From: RH-AL1 sp965277735
GTDB taxonomy: Bacteria > Pseudomonadota > Alphaproteobacteria > Rhizobiales > Beijerinckiaceae
NCBI GenBank assembly: GCA_965277735.1
Contig: CBDIDO010000001.1
Coordinates: forward strand, 124,001 to 188,000
Direction of reading: 5' to 3'
DNA: 64,000 bases
The notes below the pieces were generated by a model. That model made no database searches. It saw only the letters and a list, made by a program, of their open reading frames with translations, and was not told where the DNA came from. The position numbers and the translations under genes were made by a program. Shown here in pieces: positions 54,036 to 62,008 of the stretch (the first letter of the stretch is position 1; every line of letters begins with the position of its first letter).

Positions 54036-56264
54036 CTACAAAAAGCTCTGCGGGTCGACGTCGAACGCGACCTTCACGCCGCCGCGCGGCGGCGGCGCCG
54101 CCTCGGCGAGTGCGCGCAAGAAACCCTGCAGATCGCTGCGGCGCGGCGCCTTCACCAGCAATCGAAAGCGGTGGCGGCCGGAGAGGATGGCGATCGGCGC
54201 CTCGGCGGGACCGAGCAGAATCGTCTCGTCGTCGCGCGGCATGCCGCCGGCGGCGGCGAGCTGCCAGCGGTCCGAGGGCGGCATCTTGAACGCCGCCATC
54301 GCCAGCGCCCGCGCGTGGACCTGCGCGCTCGCATGGTCGGGCGCCGAGACGATGATCGCGGCGAGGCGGCCGAACGGCGGCAGGCCCGCGCGTTCGCGGC
54401 CGCGCGTCTCCTCGGCGTAGAAGCGCTCGCCCTCGCCGGACACCAAAGCGCGTATGACCGGGTGGTCGGGTTGCCACGTCTGCAGAATGGCGCGGCCGGG
54501 CTTTTCGAAGCGGCCGGCGCGGCCCGTCACCTGCTGCAGGAGCTGGAAGGTGCGCTCCGCCGCGCGCGGATCGCCGGTCGACAGCCCGACATCGGCATCG
54601 ACGACGCCGACCAGGGTGAGCAGCGGAAAGTTGTGGCCCTTGGCGACGAGCTGGGTGCCGATGACGATGTCGCAGCGCCCGTCCGCCACCGCGTCGAGCT
54701 CGTCGCGCAGCCGGTCCGGGCCGCCCAGAATGTCGGACGACAGCGTCAGGATCCGCGCGTCGGGGAAGCGCTCGGCGGCCTCCTCGGCGAGGCGTTCGAT
54801 GCCGGGGCCGCACGGCACGAGCTGCGTGCCCTCGCATACCGGGCAGCACTCGGGGCGACGCTCCTGATGGCCGCAATGGTGGCACATCAAAGCGTGGCGG
54901 AAGCGGTGCTCGACGAGCCAGGCCGCGCAATTCGGGCACTGGAAGCGATGCCCACAGGTCCGGCACAGAGTGAGTGGCGCGTAGCCGCGGCGATTGAGGA
55001 AGAGCAGCGCCTGCTCGCCGCGCCCGATCGTGTCGCGGACCGCCTGCTCCAGCGGCGGCGCGACGAAGCGGCCGCGCGGCGGCGGATCGCGGCGCAGGTC
55101 CAGCGCGGCGATCGCGGGCAGCGGCCGCGCCGCATAGCGCCCGGGCAGCAGCAGATGCGCGTAGCGGCCCTGCCGCGCGTTCACCTGCGTCTCGAGCGAG
55201 GGGGTGGCGGAGGCGAGCACGACAGCCGCCTCCTCGATCCGGCCGCGCACCACCGCCATGTCGCGGGCGTGGTAGGTAACGCCATCCTCCTGCTTGTAGG
55301 CGGCCTCGTGCTCCTCATCGACGACGATGACCGCGAGGTTTTGGAACGGCAGGAACAGCGCCGAGCGGGCGCCGACCACCACCTTCGCTTCGCCCGTTGC
55401 CACGGCGTGCCAGACGAGCGCGCGGCGCCGCGATGGCACCCCCGAATGCCATTCGGCCGGGTGCGCGCCGAACCGCGCGGCGAAACGGGCGAGAAACTGC
55501 GTGGTGAGCGCGATCTCGGGCAGCAGGACAAGCGCTTGCCGTCCTTCACGAAGCGCCGCCGCCACGGCCTCCATATAGACCTCGGTCTTACCCGAGCCGG
55601 TGACGCCTTCGAGCAGCGCCACGCCGAACCGGCGCGCGGCGACGGATTCGACGAGTAGGGCGGCTGCCCGCGCCTGTGGCTCGGAGAGATGGGGCGGCGC
55701 ATGATCGGCGTCGAGCGCGGCGACCGGCGCCTCGGCCGGGATGGGCGCCAGCTCCAGCGCGCCGGCGGCGAGCAGCGCGTTGACGACGCCCGTCGTACAG
55801 CCCGCGGCCTGCGCCAGCGCACCCTTGCCAAGCAATGGTTCGGCGCGTGCCGCTGCGAGGACCTTCTCCCGCGCCGGCGTCATCTTATCGGGAACGTGGT
55901 CTGTGGCGAGCAGGCCGAAGCGCGGCGCGGTCGGAGCGCTGGCGAAGGGCGCGCGCAGGCACATACGCAGCACCATGCCGCGCGGGCTCAGCGTCCAGCG
56001 GGCGACCCAGTCGACGAAATCGCGGAGGTTCTTCGGCAGGCGCGGGACGTCGACCCGCGCTGAGACGGTCTTCAGGCGTGGCCGCAGCTCTGCGCTCAGC
56101 CCCCAGACGACGCCGATCGTCGGGCGCGGCCCGAGCGCGACCTCGACGAGATCGCCGACCGCAAGGTCGAGATCACCGATGGCGTAGGAATAGGCCTGGT
56201 CGACCGCGACGGGGATGAGCACGTCGGCGACGCATGCGGCCGGTTGGCCGGGGGCTTCGAGCAT
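54036..56264 (-). CDS. priA: primosomal helicase PriA
   Basis: A 3'-5' DNA helicase that restarts stalled forks. 742 residues: N-terminal 3'-binding domain (CVADVLIPVAVDQAYSYAIGDLDL), Walker A GVTGSGKTEVY near residue 225, DEEHEAAYKQ, a zinc region of eight cysteines (CRTCGHRFQCPNC, MCHHCGHQ, ECCPVCEG) near 450, then helicase motifs IGTQLVAKGHNFP, VDADVGLSTGDPRAAERTFQLLQQVTGRAGR. Starts ATG 56264. A terminator upstream isolates it from the HiPIP gene. Confidence 0.97.
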   Translation of the reverse strand: MLEAPGQPAACVADVLIPVAVDQAYSYAIGDLDLAVGDLVEVALGPRPTIGVVWGLSAELRPRLKTVSARVDVPRLPKNLRDFVDWVARWTLSPRGMVLRMCLRAPFASAPTAPRFGLLATDHVPDKMTPAREKVLAAARAEPLLGKGALAQAAGCTTGVVNALLAAGALELAPIPAEAPVAALDADHAPPHLSEPQARAAALLVESVAARRFGVALLEGVTGSGKTEVYMEAVAAALREGRQALVLLPEIALTTQFLARFAARFGAHPAEWHSGVPSRRRALVWHAVATGEAKVVVGARSALFLPFQNLAVIVVDEEHEAAYKQEDGVTYHARDMAVVRGRIEEAAVVLASATPSLETQVNARQGRYAHLLLPGRYAARPLPAIAALDLRRDPPPRGRFVAPPLEQAVRDTIGRGEQALLFLNRRGYAPLTLCRTCGHRFQCPNCAAWLVEHRFRHALMCHHCGHQERRPECCPVCEGTQLVPCGPGIERLAEEAAERFPDARILTLSSDILGGPDRLRDELDAVADGRCDIVIGTQLVAKGHNFPLLTLVGVVDADVGLSTGDPRAAERTFQLLQQVTGRAGRFEKPGRAILQTWQPDHPVIRALVSGEGERFYAEETRGRERAGLPPFGRLAAIIVSAPDHASAQVHARALAMAAFKMPPSDRWQLAAAGGMPRDDETILLGPAEAPIAILSGRHRFRLLVKAPRRSDLQGFLRALAEAAPPPRGGVKVAFDVDPQSFL

Positions 56265-56313
56265 GCGCCGCTATAGCACCGCACCGCCCTATGGGGGCGA
56301 GGCGCGGCGCATG

Positions 56314-56344
56314 AAAAAGCCGGCGGGCGCGAGGCGCCGCCGGC
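56314..56344 (-). terminator. intrinsic terminator of the HiPIP gene
   Basis: On the minus strand GCCGGCGGCGCC pairs through CTC with GCGCCCGCCGGC (one bulge) and is followed by TTTTT. It lies 20 bases past the HiPIP stop and before priA. Confidence 0.85.
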
Positions 56345-56364
56345 CTGTCGTCAGATGAAGCGGG

Positions 56365-56628
56365 TCAGGCCTTCGGCGTGTACAGCATGCACCAGCCGTT
56401 CTCGCTGATGCTGCCGTCGACGAGCTTGCACTTGCTCGGCGCCTCGAACTGGCTGCAGGTGCCGCACTTGCTCGAGCCGCTCGGCTTGTCCTGGTACTTC
56501 GCGTCGGCCTGGCTCATCCCGGCGTAGGCGGTCGTCGAGACGAGGCCCGCCCCCAAACCGACGGCAACCGCCGCACCACCGAGAACCTTGCGACGCGAGA
56601 TGCCGTTCCGATCCGCCTGATCCGCCAT
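56365..56628 (-). CDS. high-potential iron-sulfur protein (HiPIP)
   Basis: An 87-residue periplasmic [4Fe-4S] electron carrier. Twin-arginine signal (SRRKVLGGAAVAVGLGAGLV, residues 11-30) and four cluster cysteines, Cys55, Cys58, Cys67 and Cys80, in the order typical of HiPIPs (CGTC, then SKC, then GWC). HiPIPs shuttle electrons between bc1 complexes and oxidases or reaction centres. ATG 56628 has GGAGGAAG upstream. It stands alone with its own terminator. Confidence 0.9.
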   Translation of the reverse strand: MADQADRNGISRRKVLGGAAVAVGLGAGLVSTTAYAGMSQADAKYQDKPSGSSKCGTCSQFEAPSKCKLVDGSISENGWCMLYTPKA

Positions 56629-56766
56629 GTGCTTCCTCCGAAATTGCCAGGGCGGCGCTTTTGCCGCTCTTTGTAACGATTCCAATTTCAGAATGGCCCA
56701 TGAAGTTCCTTTGGCACACCCCGACGAAAGTCAGAGTGATTCTAAACTGGCCAAATCGGGCAATTG

Positions 56767-57156
56767 CTACAAGCGGGCTCGGCCGACGTGCTTCTCGATG
56801 ATCGCGAGGTTGCGCACGTTGGCCTTGAACCACGTGTCGGCGAGGTCGCCGAGGATCGGCGTCGCGCCGAGCACGAGGTCGAGCACGACATTGCCAGCCA
56901 TCTTGACGAGCGCGCTCTTCGGCAGGCCGAGCCGGCGCCCCTCGTAGACGAAATAGCAGGCGATGCCCGCCGTCGCGAGATCGCCGATGCCGGGCGCGAG
57001 GCCGATGATCGAATCGGCGCCGAAGCGGAAGCCGCCGGGCAGGCGGACCGCCGTATCGAGGAAATTGGCGAGCCAGCGCAGGCGCTTCATCGTCGCCTCG
57101 ACCTCGGCGTGCGCATTCGTCTCGTAGCGGCCGGCGAAGCCGGTGGCAGCGGTCAT
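56767..57156 (-). CDS. DUF4112 membrane protein
   Basis: A 129-residue protein matching DUF4112: LRWLANFLDTAVRLPGGFRFGADSIIGLAPGIGDLATAG and ATPILGDLADTWFKANVRN. It has two or three hydrophobic segments, near residues 48-75 and 85-110. Function unknown in the family. ATG 57156 has GGAGGG upstream; the longer frame is not supported. Confidence 0.85.
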   Translation of the reverse strand: MTAATGFAGRYETNAHAEVEATMKRLRWLANFLDTAVRLPGGFRFGADSIIGLAPGIGDLATAGIACYFVYEGRRLGLPKSALVKMAGNVVLDLVLGATPILGDLADTWFKANVRNLAIIEKHVGRARL

Positions 57157-57250
57157 GGGATCATCCCTCCGGCCGGACATCCGGCACAGGCGAGAGATGG
57201 GAATGCCGAGGAAGCCCGGCAAGCGACGCGCCCGCCGCGGGCTAGGTCGT

Positions 57251-58006
57251 TTAGACCTGCGGCCCTAGTCGACGTGCACCGACCGGCTGCGGCACCAGCA
57301 CCGGCTGGATCGCCGGCGCGATCCGCCGTGCCAGCCGGCGCAGACCGACGGGACGGTAGAGCTGCTTCGTCGCCTCGACGACGAGGACGCCGGCGCCGGG
57401 CAGCGCGAGCTGCGCGCCGACCCGCTCGAAGGCCGAGGCCGAGCGCAGGAACAAGCCGCGCCCGAACGGCGGCACGTAGAGCGCCTCCGACCAATGCGTG
57501 GGCGAGAACAAGGTCTCGCGCATCAGGTCGCGGAGCTGGCTGCGCGAATAGGGCTGGCCGTGGCCGAAGGGGGTGGTGTCGAGCCGCGCCCATAGACCCG
57601 AACGGCTCGGCGTGACGGCGATGACGCGACCGCCGGGCGTCAACACGCGCCAAACCTCGGCGAGCAGATCGCGCGGATGCTCGGTGATCTCCAGCGCGTG
57701 GACGAGGATCACGCGATCGACGCAGCTGTCGGGCAGTGGCAGCGCGGTGACGTCGACGAGGGCCGAGGCGGACCGCCCGTTGGCCGGCCAGTTCACGACG
57801 CCCTGCTCGGCGGGCATGAAGGCCACCACCCGCACCGCCTCGCCGCGATAGACGCCGAGATAGGGGGTTGCATAGCCGAGGCCGAGCACGGTGTGGCCGT
57901 GGCAGGCATCGAACCGCCCGCGCAGGATGCGGCCGACGAGGCGCCGCGCCACCTCGCCGAGCGGCGAGGCGTAGAAGGTGCGCAGATCGACGATGTCGAG
58001 GGCCAT
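57251..58006 (-). CDS. SAM-dependent methyltransferase (gloB-linked type)
   Basis: A 251-residue class I methyltransferase. Motif I is LGLGYATPYLGVYRG near residue 40, and post-motif segments VDVTALPLPDSCVDRVILVHALEITEHP and VLTPGGRVIAVTPS follow. A methyltransferase like this, divergent from gloB, is common in Hyphomicrobiales; its substrate is unknown. ATG 58006 fits the family start; ATG 58042, 12 codons earlier, adds a basic tail. The C-terminus is Arg/Pro-rich. Confidence 0.83.
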   Translation of the reverse strand: MALDIVDLRTFYASPLGEVARRLVGRILRGRFDACHGHTVLGLGYATPYLGVYRGEAVRVVAFMPAEQGVVNWPANGRSASALVDVTALPLPDSCVDRVILVHALEITEHPRDLLAEVWRVLTPGGRVIAVTPSRSGLWARLDTTPFGHGQPYSRSQLRDLMRETLFSPTHWSEALYVPPFGRGLFLRSASAFERVGAQLALPGAGVLVVEATKQLYRPVGLRRLARRIAPAIQPVLVPQPVGARRLGPQV

Positions 58007-58108
58007 GATGGCGATGATCGCACGTTTGCGTCGCAGGCGCATCGGGCGGCGGCCGGATGGTGAAGCGGCGCCTACAGATCGGGAGCGGTGTTCGGCTTGC
58101 CGCCCGGC

Positions 58109-58396
58109 TCACGGCGGCGGTTCACGAAGAAACTGAACCGTCGGATGATCTGGCGCCAGCAGCGCCTCGGACAGATCGGCGAGGACTGCGAAGCTGCTTG
58201 CCCCTTCAGTCACCAGCTCGACCAACATGTCCGCGTCCCCTTCCTCCAAAAAGAGCCGCAGGGCCGAACGCGCAATCGGATCATCTATTCCTGTCGCAAG
58301 CACGCGCGCGAACACGTCCGGCGGGCAGTTGGTCGCCGCAGAGACTTCGACGTGGCGCAGAGCGCGGTCGGACGCACGCGTGAGGTCGTAAGGCAT
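58109..58396 (-). CDS. 95-residue hypothetical protein
   Basis: A short acidic soluble protein beginning MPYDLTRASDRALRHVEVS, with predicted helices (DPIARSALRLFLEEGDADMLVELV, ASSFAVLADLSEALL). No family recognised. ATG 58396 is preceded by GAAAGAGTG. It lies between the methyltransferase and gloB, reading towards the methyltransferase. Confidence 0.55.
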   Translation of the reverse strand: MPYDLTRASDRALRHVEVSAATNCPPDVFARVLATGIDDPIARSALRLFLEEGDADMLVELVTEGASSFAVLADLSEALLAPDHPTVQFLREPPP

Positions 58397-58540
58397 AGTC
58401 ACTCTTTCTCGATGCCTCACCTTTACGTCGCGCCTCGGCGGCAGCAACGCGGGTCGGCAGGGCAACAAATCTGTCCCGTCATCGGTTAAGGGTCCCGCTT
58501 GGCGCCGATGGGCGCATCTCTTCATAAGCACGAGGATCTC

Positions 58541-59329
58541 ATGGCCGCCGACGTCCACCAGTTCATGTGCCTTTCCGACAATTTCGGCGTCCTGGTGCAC
58601 GACCCCGACACGCGGCGCACGGCGACGATCGACGCGCCGGAGGCAGGCCCTATCCTCGCCGCGCTTGAGGAAAAAGGCTGGGAGCTGACGGACATTCTGG
58701 TGACCCACCATCACGCCGATCACACGCAGGGGCTGGCGGCGCTGAAGGCCAAATATCCCGACGTCCGGATCGTCGGACCGGCCAAGGAGGCGGCCAAGAT
58801 CAAGGCGGCCGGCAAGATCGACAAGCTGGATGCCGAGCTCGCCGAGGGCGACCGCGCCAACGTCGGCCACCTGGAGGCGCGCGTCATCGAGGTGCCGGGG
58901 CACACCTCCGGTCACATCGCCTATCATTTCGAAGACGAAGACCTGCTGTTTGCCGGCGACACCCTGTTCGCGCTCGGCTGCGGGCGCTGCTTCGAGGAAA
59001 AGCCAGGGGTGATGTATCACTCGCTGCTCAAGCTCGCGGCGCTGCCAGGCGCGACGCAGGTCTATTGCGGCCACGAATACACGCAATCGAACGCGCGTTT
59101 CGCGCTCCAGGTCGACGGCGACAACGACCTGCTGCGCGAGCGCGCCGCCGAGATCGACCGGATGCGCGAGGGGGGCGTGGCCACTCTGCCGACGACGATC
59201 GCGCTCGAGCAGGCGACGAACCCGTTCCTGCGCGTCGACGACCCCGACATCCGGCGCACGCTCGGCATGGCGGATTCCGACGAGATCGATGTCTTTACCG
59301 AGCTGCGCGAACGCAAGAACAAAGGCTGA
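58541..59329 (+). CDS. gloB: hydroxyacylglutathione hydrolase (glyoxalase II)
   Basis: Hydrolyses S-lactoylglutathione in methylglyoxal detoxification; binuclear metal site. The 262 residues carry the metal motif THHHADHT at residues 55-62, VPGHTSGHIAYHF near 125, FAGDTLFALGCGRCFE near 140, and CGHEYT near 175. ATG 58541 has GAGGA upstream; the in-frame ATG at 58499 lacks family sequence. Glutathione-dependent glyoxalase I would be a VOC protein; the VOC gene at 31.8 kb is not obviously one. Confidence 0.95.
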   Translation: MAADVHQFMCLSDNFGVLVHDPDTRRTATIDAPEAGPILAALEEKGWELTDILVTHHHADHTQGLAALKAKYPDVRIVGPAKEAAKIKAAGKIDKLDAELAEGDRANVGHLEARVIEVPGHTSGHIAYHFEDEDLLFAGDTLFALGCGRCFEEKPGVMYHSLLKLAALPGATQVYCGHEYTQSNARFALQVDGDNDLLRERAAEIDRMREGGVATLPTTIALEQATNPFLRVDDPDIRRTLGMADSDEIDVFTELRERKNKG

Positions 59330-59385
59330 GGACGGGCCCTGAGTCCGCGATCGCCGCAAGGGGAAATTAACACGCGCACCTTACG

Positions 59386-61128
59386 TTGCGTCTCGCCGGC
59401 ACCAGCGGGCCGCCGCGGCGTTTGGGAGTTGCGTTCTTGCTCGCACGACATGATCGCCAGGTTACGTTCGGCGATGGCAATCGTGCGGAGGATCCGCTCG
59501 GTGAGGTCGTCTACGACTGGGACCTCGCGACCGACACAATTCGTTGGGGGCCAAACCTCGAAGTGCTGACCGGCCTCGACGTCGAGCGCCTTGCAACGGG
59601 CCTCGGCTACGCCGAGCACCTCGCGCCCGACAGCCCCGTGACGCGCTACGAGGCGATCATGGCGACGACGTCGCGCGACGGCGGCAACGGCGTCTCCTAC
59701 ACCGCCATCTACGGCCTCGTGCCCTCGCGCCGCTCGACGGCGACGCCGGTGTGGATCGAGGATCGCGGCCGCTGGTTCGCCGACGCCAAGGAGCGGCCGG
59801 GCCGCGCGCACGGCATCATCCGGGTCATCACCAACCGCTTCGAGGCCGACCGCGCCAAGCGCGCCGTCGAGCGCAACCCGCTGTCCGGCGCCTTCGGCCG
59901 GCCGGAATTCACCGAGCACGTCACGCGCCAGCTCAACATGTCGGGCCGCCATCAGGCGGGGTTCGCCGTGCTCCTAATCGACATCGAGGTGGGCGCGGGG
60001 CCGGACACGGCGGCGCGTCTCGTCGATGCCGTCGACCGTCTGCGGGCGCAGATGCGCGCCCACGAGGTCTGCGCCCGCCATGCTGCGACGCGCTTCGCGG
60101 TCCTCCTCGAAGGCTGCCACGAGGAGCAGGCTGCCGCCGCGGCGGCCCGGTTCATCGAGGCGGTCGAGGCCGTTCCGGCCGGCACGCCGGCGCCGCGCGC
60201 CTACATCGGCGCGGTCCTGGCGCCCTCGCATGGCCGCACGCCGCAGGCGCTCCTGCAATTCGCCGAGGAGGCGCTCGAGGCCGCGCGCCAGCCGCAAGCC
60301 CCCGCCCAAGCCCAAGCTCCAGTGCCAGCCTATGTGCTCCATGATCCCGGCACATCGCGCCTCGCGGCCGCGCGCCCGGCGCAGAAGCAGGACGACGTGC
60401 TCGCCGCCCTCAACGAGGGCCGCGTGTTGCTCGCGCAGCAGCCGATCGTCGACGCCAAGAACCGCAAGGTCGTGTTCAACGAGGCGCTGGTGCGCATCCG
60501 CCGCGACGACGGCACGCTGCTGCTGCCGCAGACGCTGGTGCAATCGGCCGAGCGCGATGGCATCGTCGCGCTGCTCGACCGCCGCGTGCTCGACCTCGCC
60601 TTCGCGATGCTCACCACGGACCGCAAGCTCACGCTGTCGATCAACGTGTCGTCGGAGAGCCTCGGCGACTCGTGCTGGCTCGACCACCTGCGCACCGCGA
60701 GCAAGCTACGTCCGGATGCTGCGCGCCGCCTCATCGTCGAGATCGCCGAGACCTGCGTCATCGCCGATATCGAGCGGACGCAGGCCCTGCTCGCCGAGAT
60801 CAAGCCGCTCGGCGTCCGAGTCGCGCTCGACGATTTCGGCGCCGGGCACTCCTCCTTCAAGATGCTGCGACGGCTGCCGATCGACGTGCTGAAGATCGAC
60901 GGTGCCTTCACGCAGGACCTTACGTCCTCGACCGACGACCGTTTCTTCATCCGCACGCTGATCGATCTCGCGCGCAATCTGCGGATCCCGACCGTTGCCG
61001 AATGGATCGAGGACGAGGCCACCGCGCGCCTGCTCGCCGACTGGGGCGTCGACTTCCTGCAGGGCCATCTCTTCGGCCGCGCCGTGCTGCCGCCGACCGC
61101 GACGCGGCCCACGCGCGCCGCGGGCTGA
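59386..61128 (+). CDS. EAL-domain c-di-GMP phosphodiesterase with degenerate GGDEF
   Basis: A 580-residue signalling protein. A PAS-like N-terminus (about 35-155) is followed by a GGDEF-fold domain (165-300) in which the signature is replaced by LLEGC, so no cyclase activity is expected. The EAL domain (340-565) keeps EAL at 366-368, NVS at 420, EIAET at 452, DDFGAG at 482 and KID at 503, so hydrolysis of c-di-GMP is plausible. No transmembrane segment. The start is uncertain: TTG 59386, 59422 or 59437 are possible, the last with GGGAG upstream. Confidence 0.9.
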   Translation: MRLAGTSGPPRRLGVAFLLARHDRQVTFGDGNRAEDPLGEVVYDWDLATDTIRWGPNLEVLTGLDVERLATGLGYAEHLAPDSPVTRYEAIMATTSRDGGNGVSYTAIYGLVPSRRSTATPVWIEDRGRWFADAKERPGRAHGIIRVITNRFEADRAKRAVERNPLSGAFGRPEFTEHVTRQLNMSGRHQAGFAVLLIDIEVGAGPDTAARLVDAVDRLRAQMRAHEVCARHAATRFAVLLEGCHEEQAAAAAARFIEAVEAVPAGTPAPRAYIGAVLAPSHGRTPQALLQFAEEALEAARQPQAPAQAQAPVPAYVLHDPGTSRLAAARPAQKQDDVLAALNEGRVLLAQQPIVDAKNRKVVFNEALVRIRRDDGTLLLPQTLVQSAERDGIVALLDRRVLDLAFAMLTTDRKLTLSINVSSESLGDSCWLDHLRTASKLRPDAARRLIVEIAETCVIADIERTQALLAEIKPLGVRVALDDFGAGHSSFKMLRRLPIDVLKIDGAFTQDLTSSTDDRFFIRTLIDLARNLRIPTVAEWIEDEATARLLADWGVDFLQGHLFGRAVLPPTATRPTRAAG

Positions 61129-61175
61129 CGTCGGGCGCTTGCCCCGGCGCCGCGGATTCGCGCTATGACGTCGGC

Positions 61176-61865
61176 ATGTGGCGCGCCGACGTCTTCACGC
61201 TCTTCCCGCCGATGTTTCCGGGTCCGCTCGGCCTCTCGCTGGCCGGCGACGGCCTTGCGCGCGGCCTCTGGCGGCTCGATGCGCACGACATTCGCGCGTA
61301 TGGGATCGGCCGCCATCGCACGGTCGACGACACGCCGGCCGGCGGCGGCGTCGGCATGGTGATGCGCGCCGACGTGCTGGCGGCGTGCCTCGATGCCCAT
61401 GTCGCCGCTGACGATCCGCGCCCGCGCCTGCTGATGACGCCGCGCGGCGTGCCGCTGACCCAGGCGCGCGTCCGCGCGCTCGCCGGCGGGGCCGGCGCGG
61501 TGCTCGTCTGCGGGCGCTTCGAGGGCGTCGACGAGCGCCTCGTCGCCGCGCGCGGGCTCGAGGAGGTGTCGATCGGCGACTACGTGCTCTCCGGCGGCGA
61601 GATCGCCGCGCTCGCGCTGCTCGACGCCTGCGTCCGCCTGCTACCGGGCATCATGGGCCACGACGCATCGGGCGACGACGAGAGCTTCGAGGCGGGCGGC
61701 CTCGAATATCCGCACTACACGCGGCCGCGCGACTTCGAGGGCCGCGCGATCCCCGACGTCCTGCTCTCCGGCGACCACGCGCGCATCGCCCGCTGGCGCG
61801 CCGACGAGGCGCTGCGCCTCACCCGCGAGCGCCGCCCCGACCTGCTGCGGCGCGAGCCCGACTGA
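61176..61865 (+). CDS. trmD: tRNA (guanosine(37)-N1)-methyltransferase TrmD
   Basis: Methylates G37 of tRNAs to prevent frameshifting. The 229 residues contain ADVFTLFPPMFPGPLGLSL, GGGVGMVMRAD, CGRFEGVDERL and EEVSIGDYVLSGGEIAAL, which form the SPOUT knot. ATG 61176 begins the homology but has no ribosome site. trmD normally sits in rpsP-rimM-trmD-rplS; here none of these neighbours is present. Confidence 0.95.
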   Translation: MWRADVFTLFPPMFPGPLGLSLAGDGLARGLWRLDAHDIRAYGIGRHRTVDDTPAGGGVGMVMRADVLAACLDAHVAADDPRPRLLMTPRGVPLTQARVRALAGGAGAVLVCGRFEGVDERLVAARGLEEVSIGDYVLSGGEIAALALLDACVRLLPGIMGHDASGDDESFEAGGLEYPHYTRPRDFEGRAIPDVLLSGDHARIARWRADEALRLTRERRPDLLRREPD

Positions 61866-62008
61866 GCGCCGCGACCTTAGCCGTTCGGCCGGGGACGGGC
61901 GCTTTCGGACCTCTGAGAATTCTGGGATGCTTCGCCCCAAAGCGCGTCGAGCGACGGACTTGTATGAGGTCCCGCTCAAAAAAGGCGCGCGAAGGCGGAG
62001 GACGTTTT

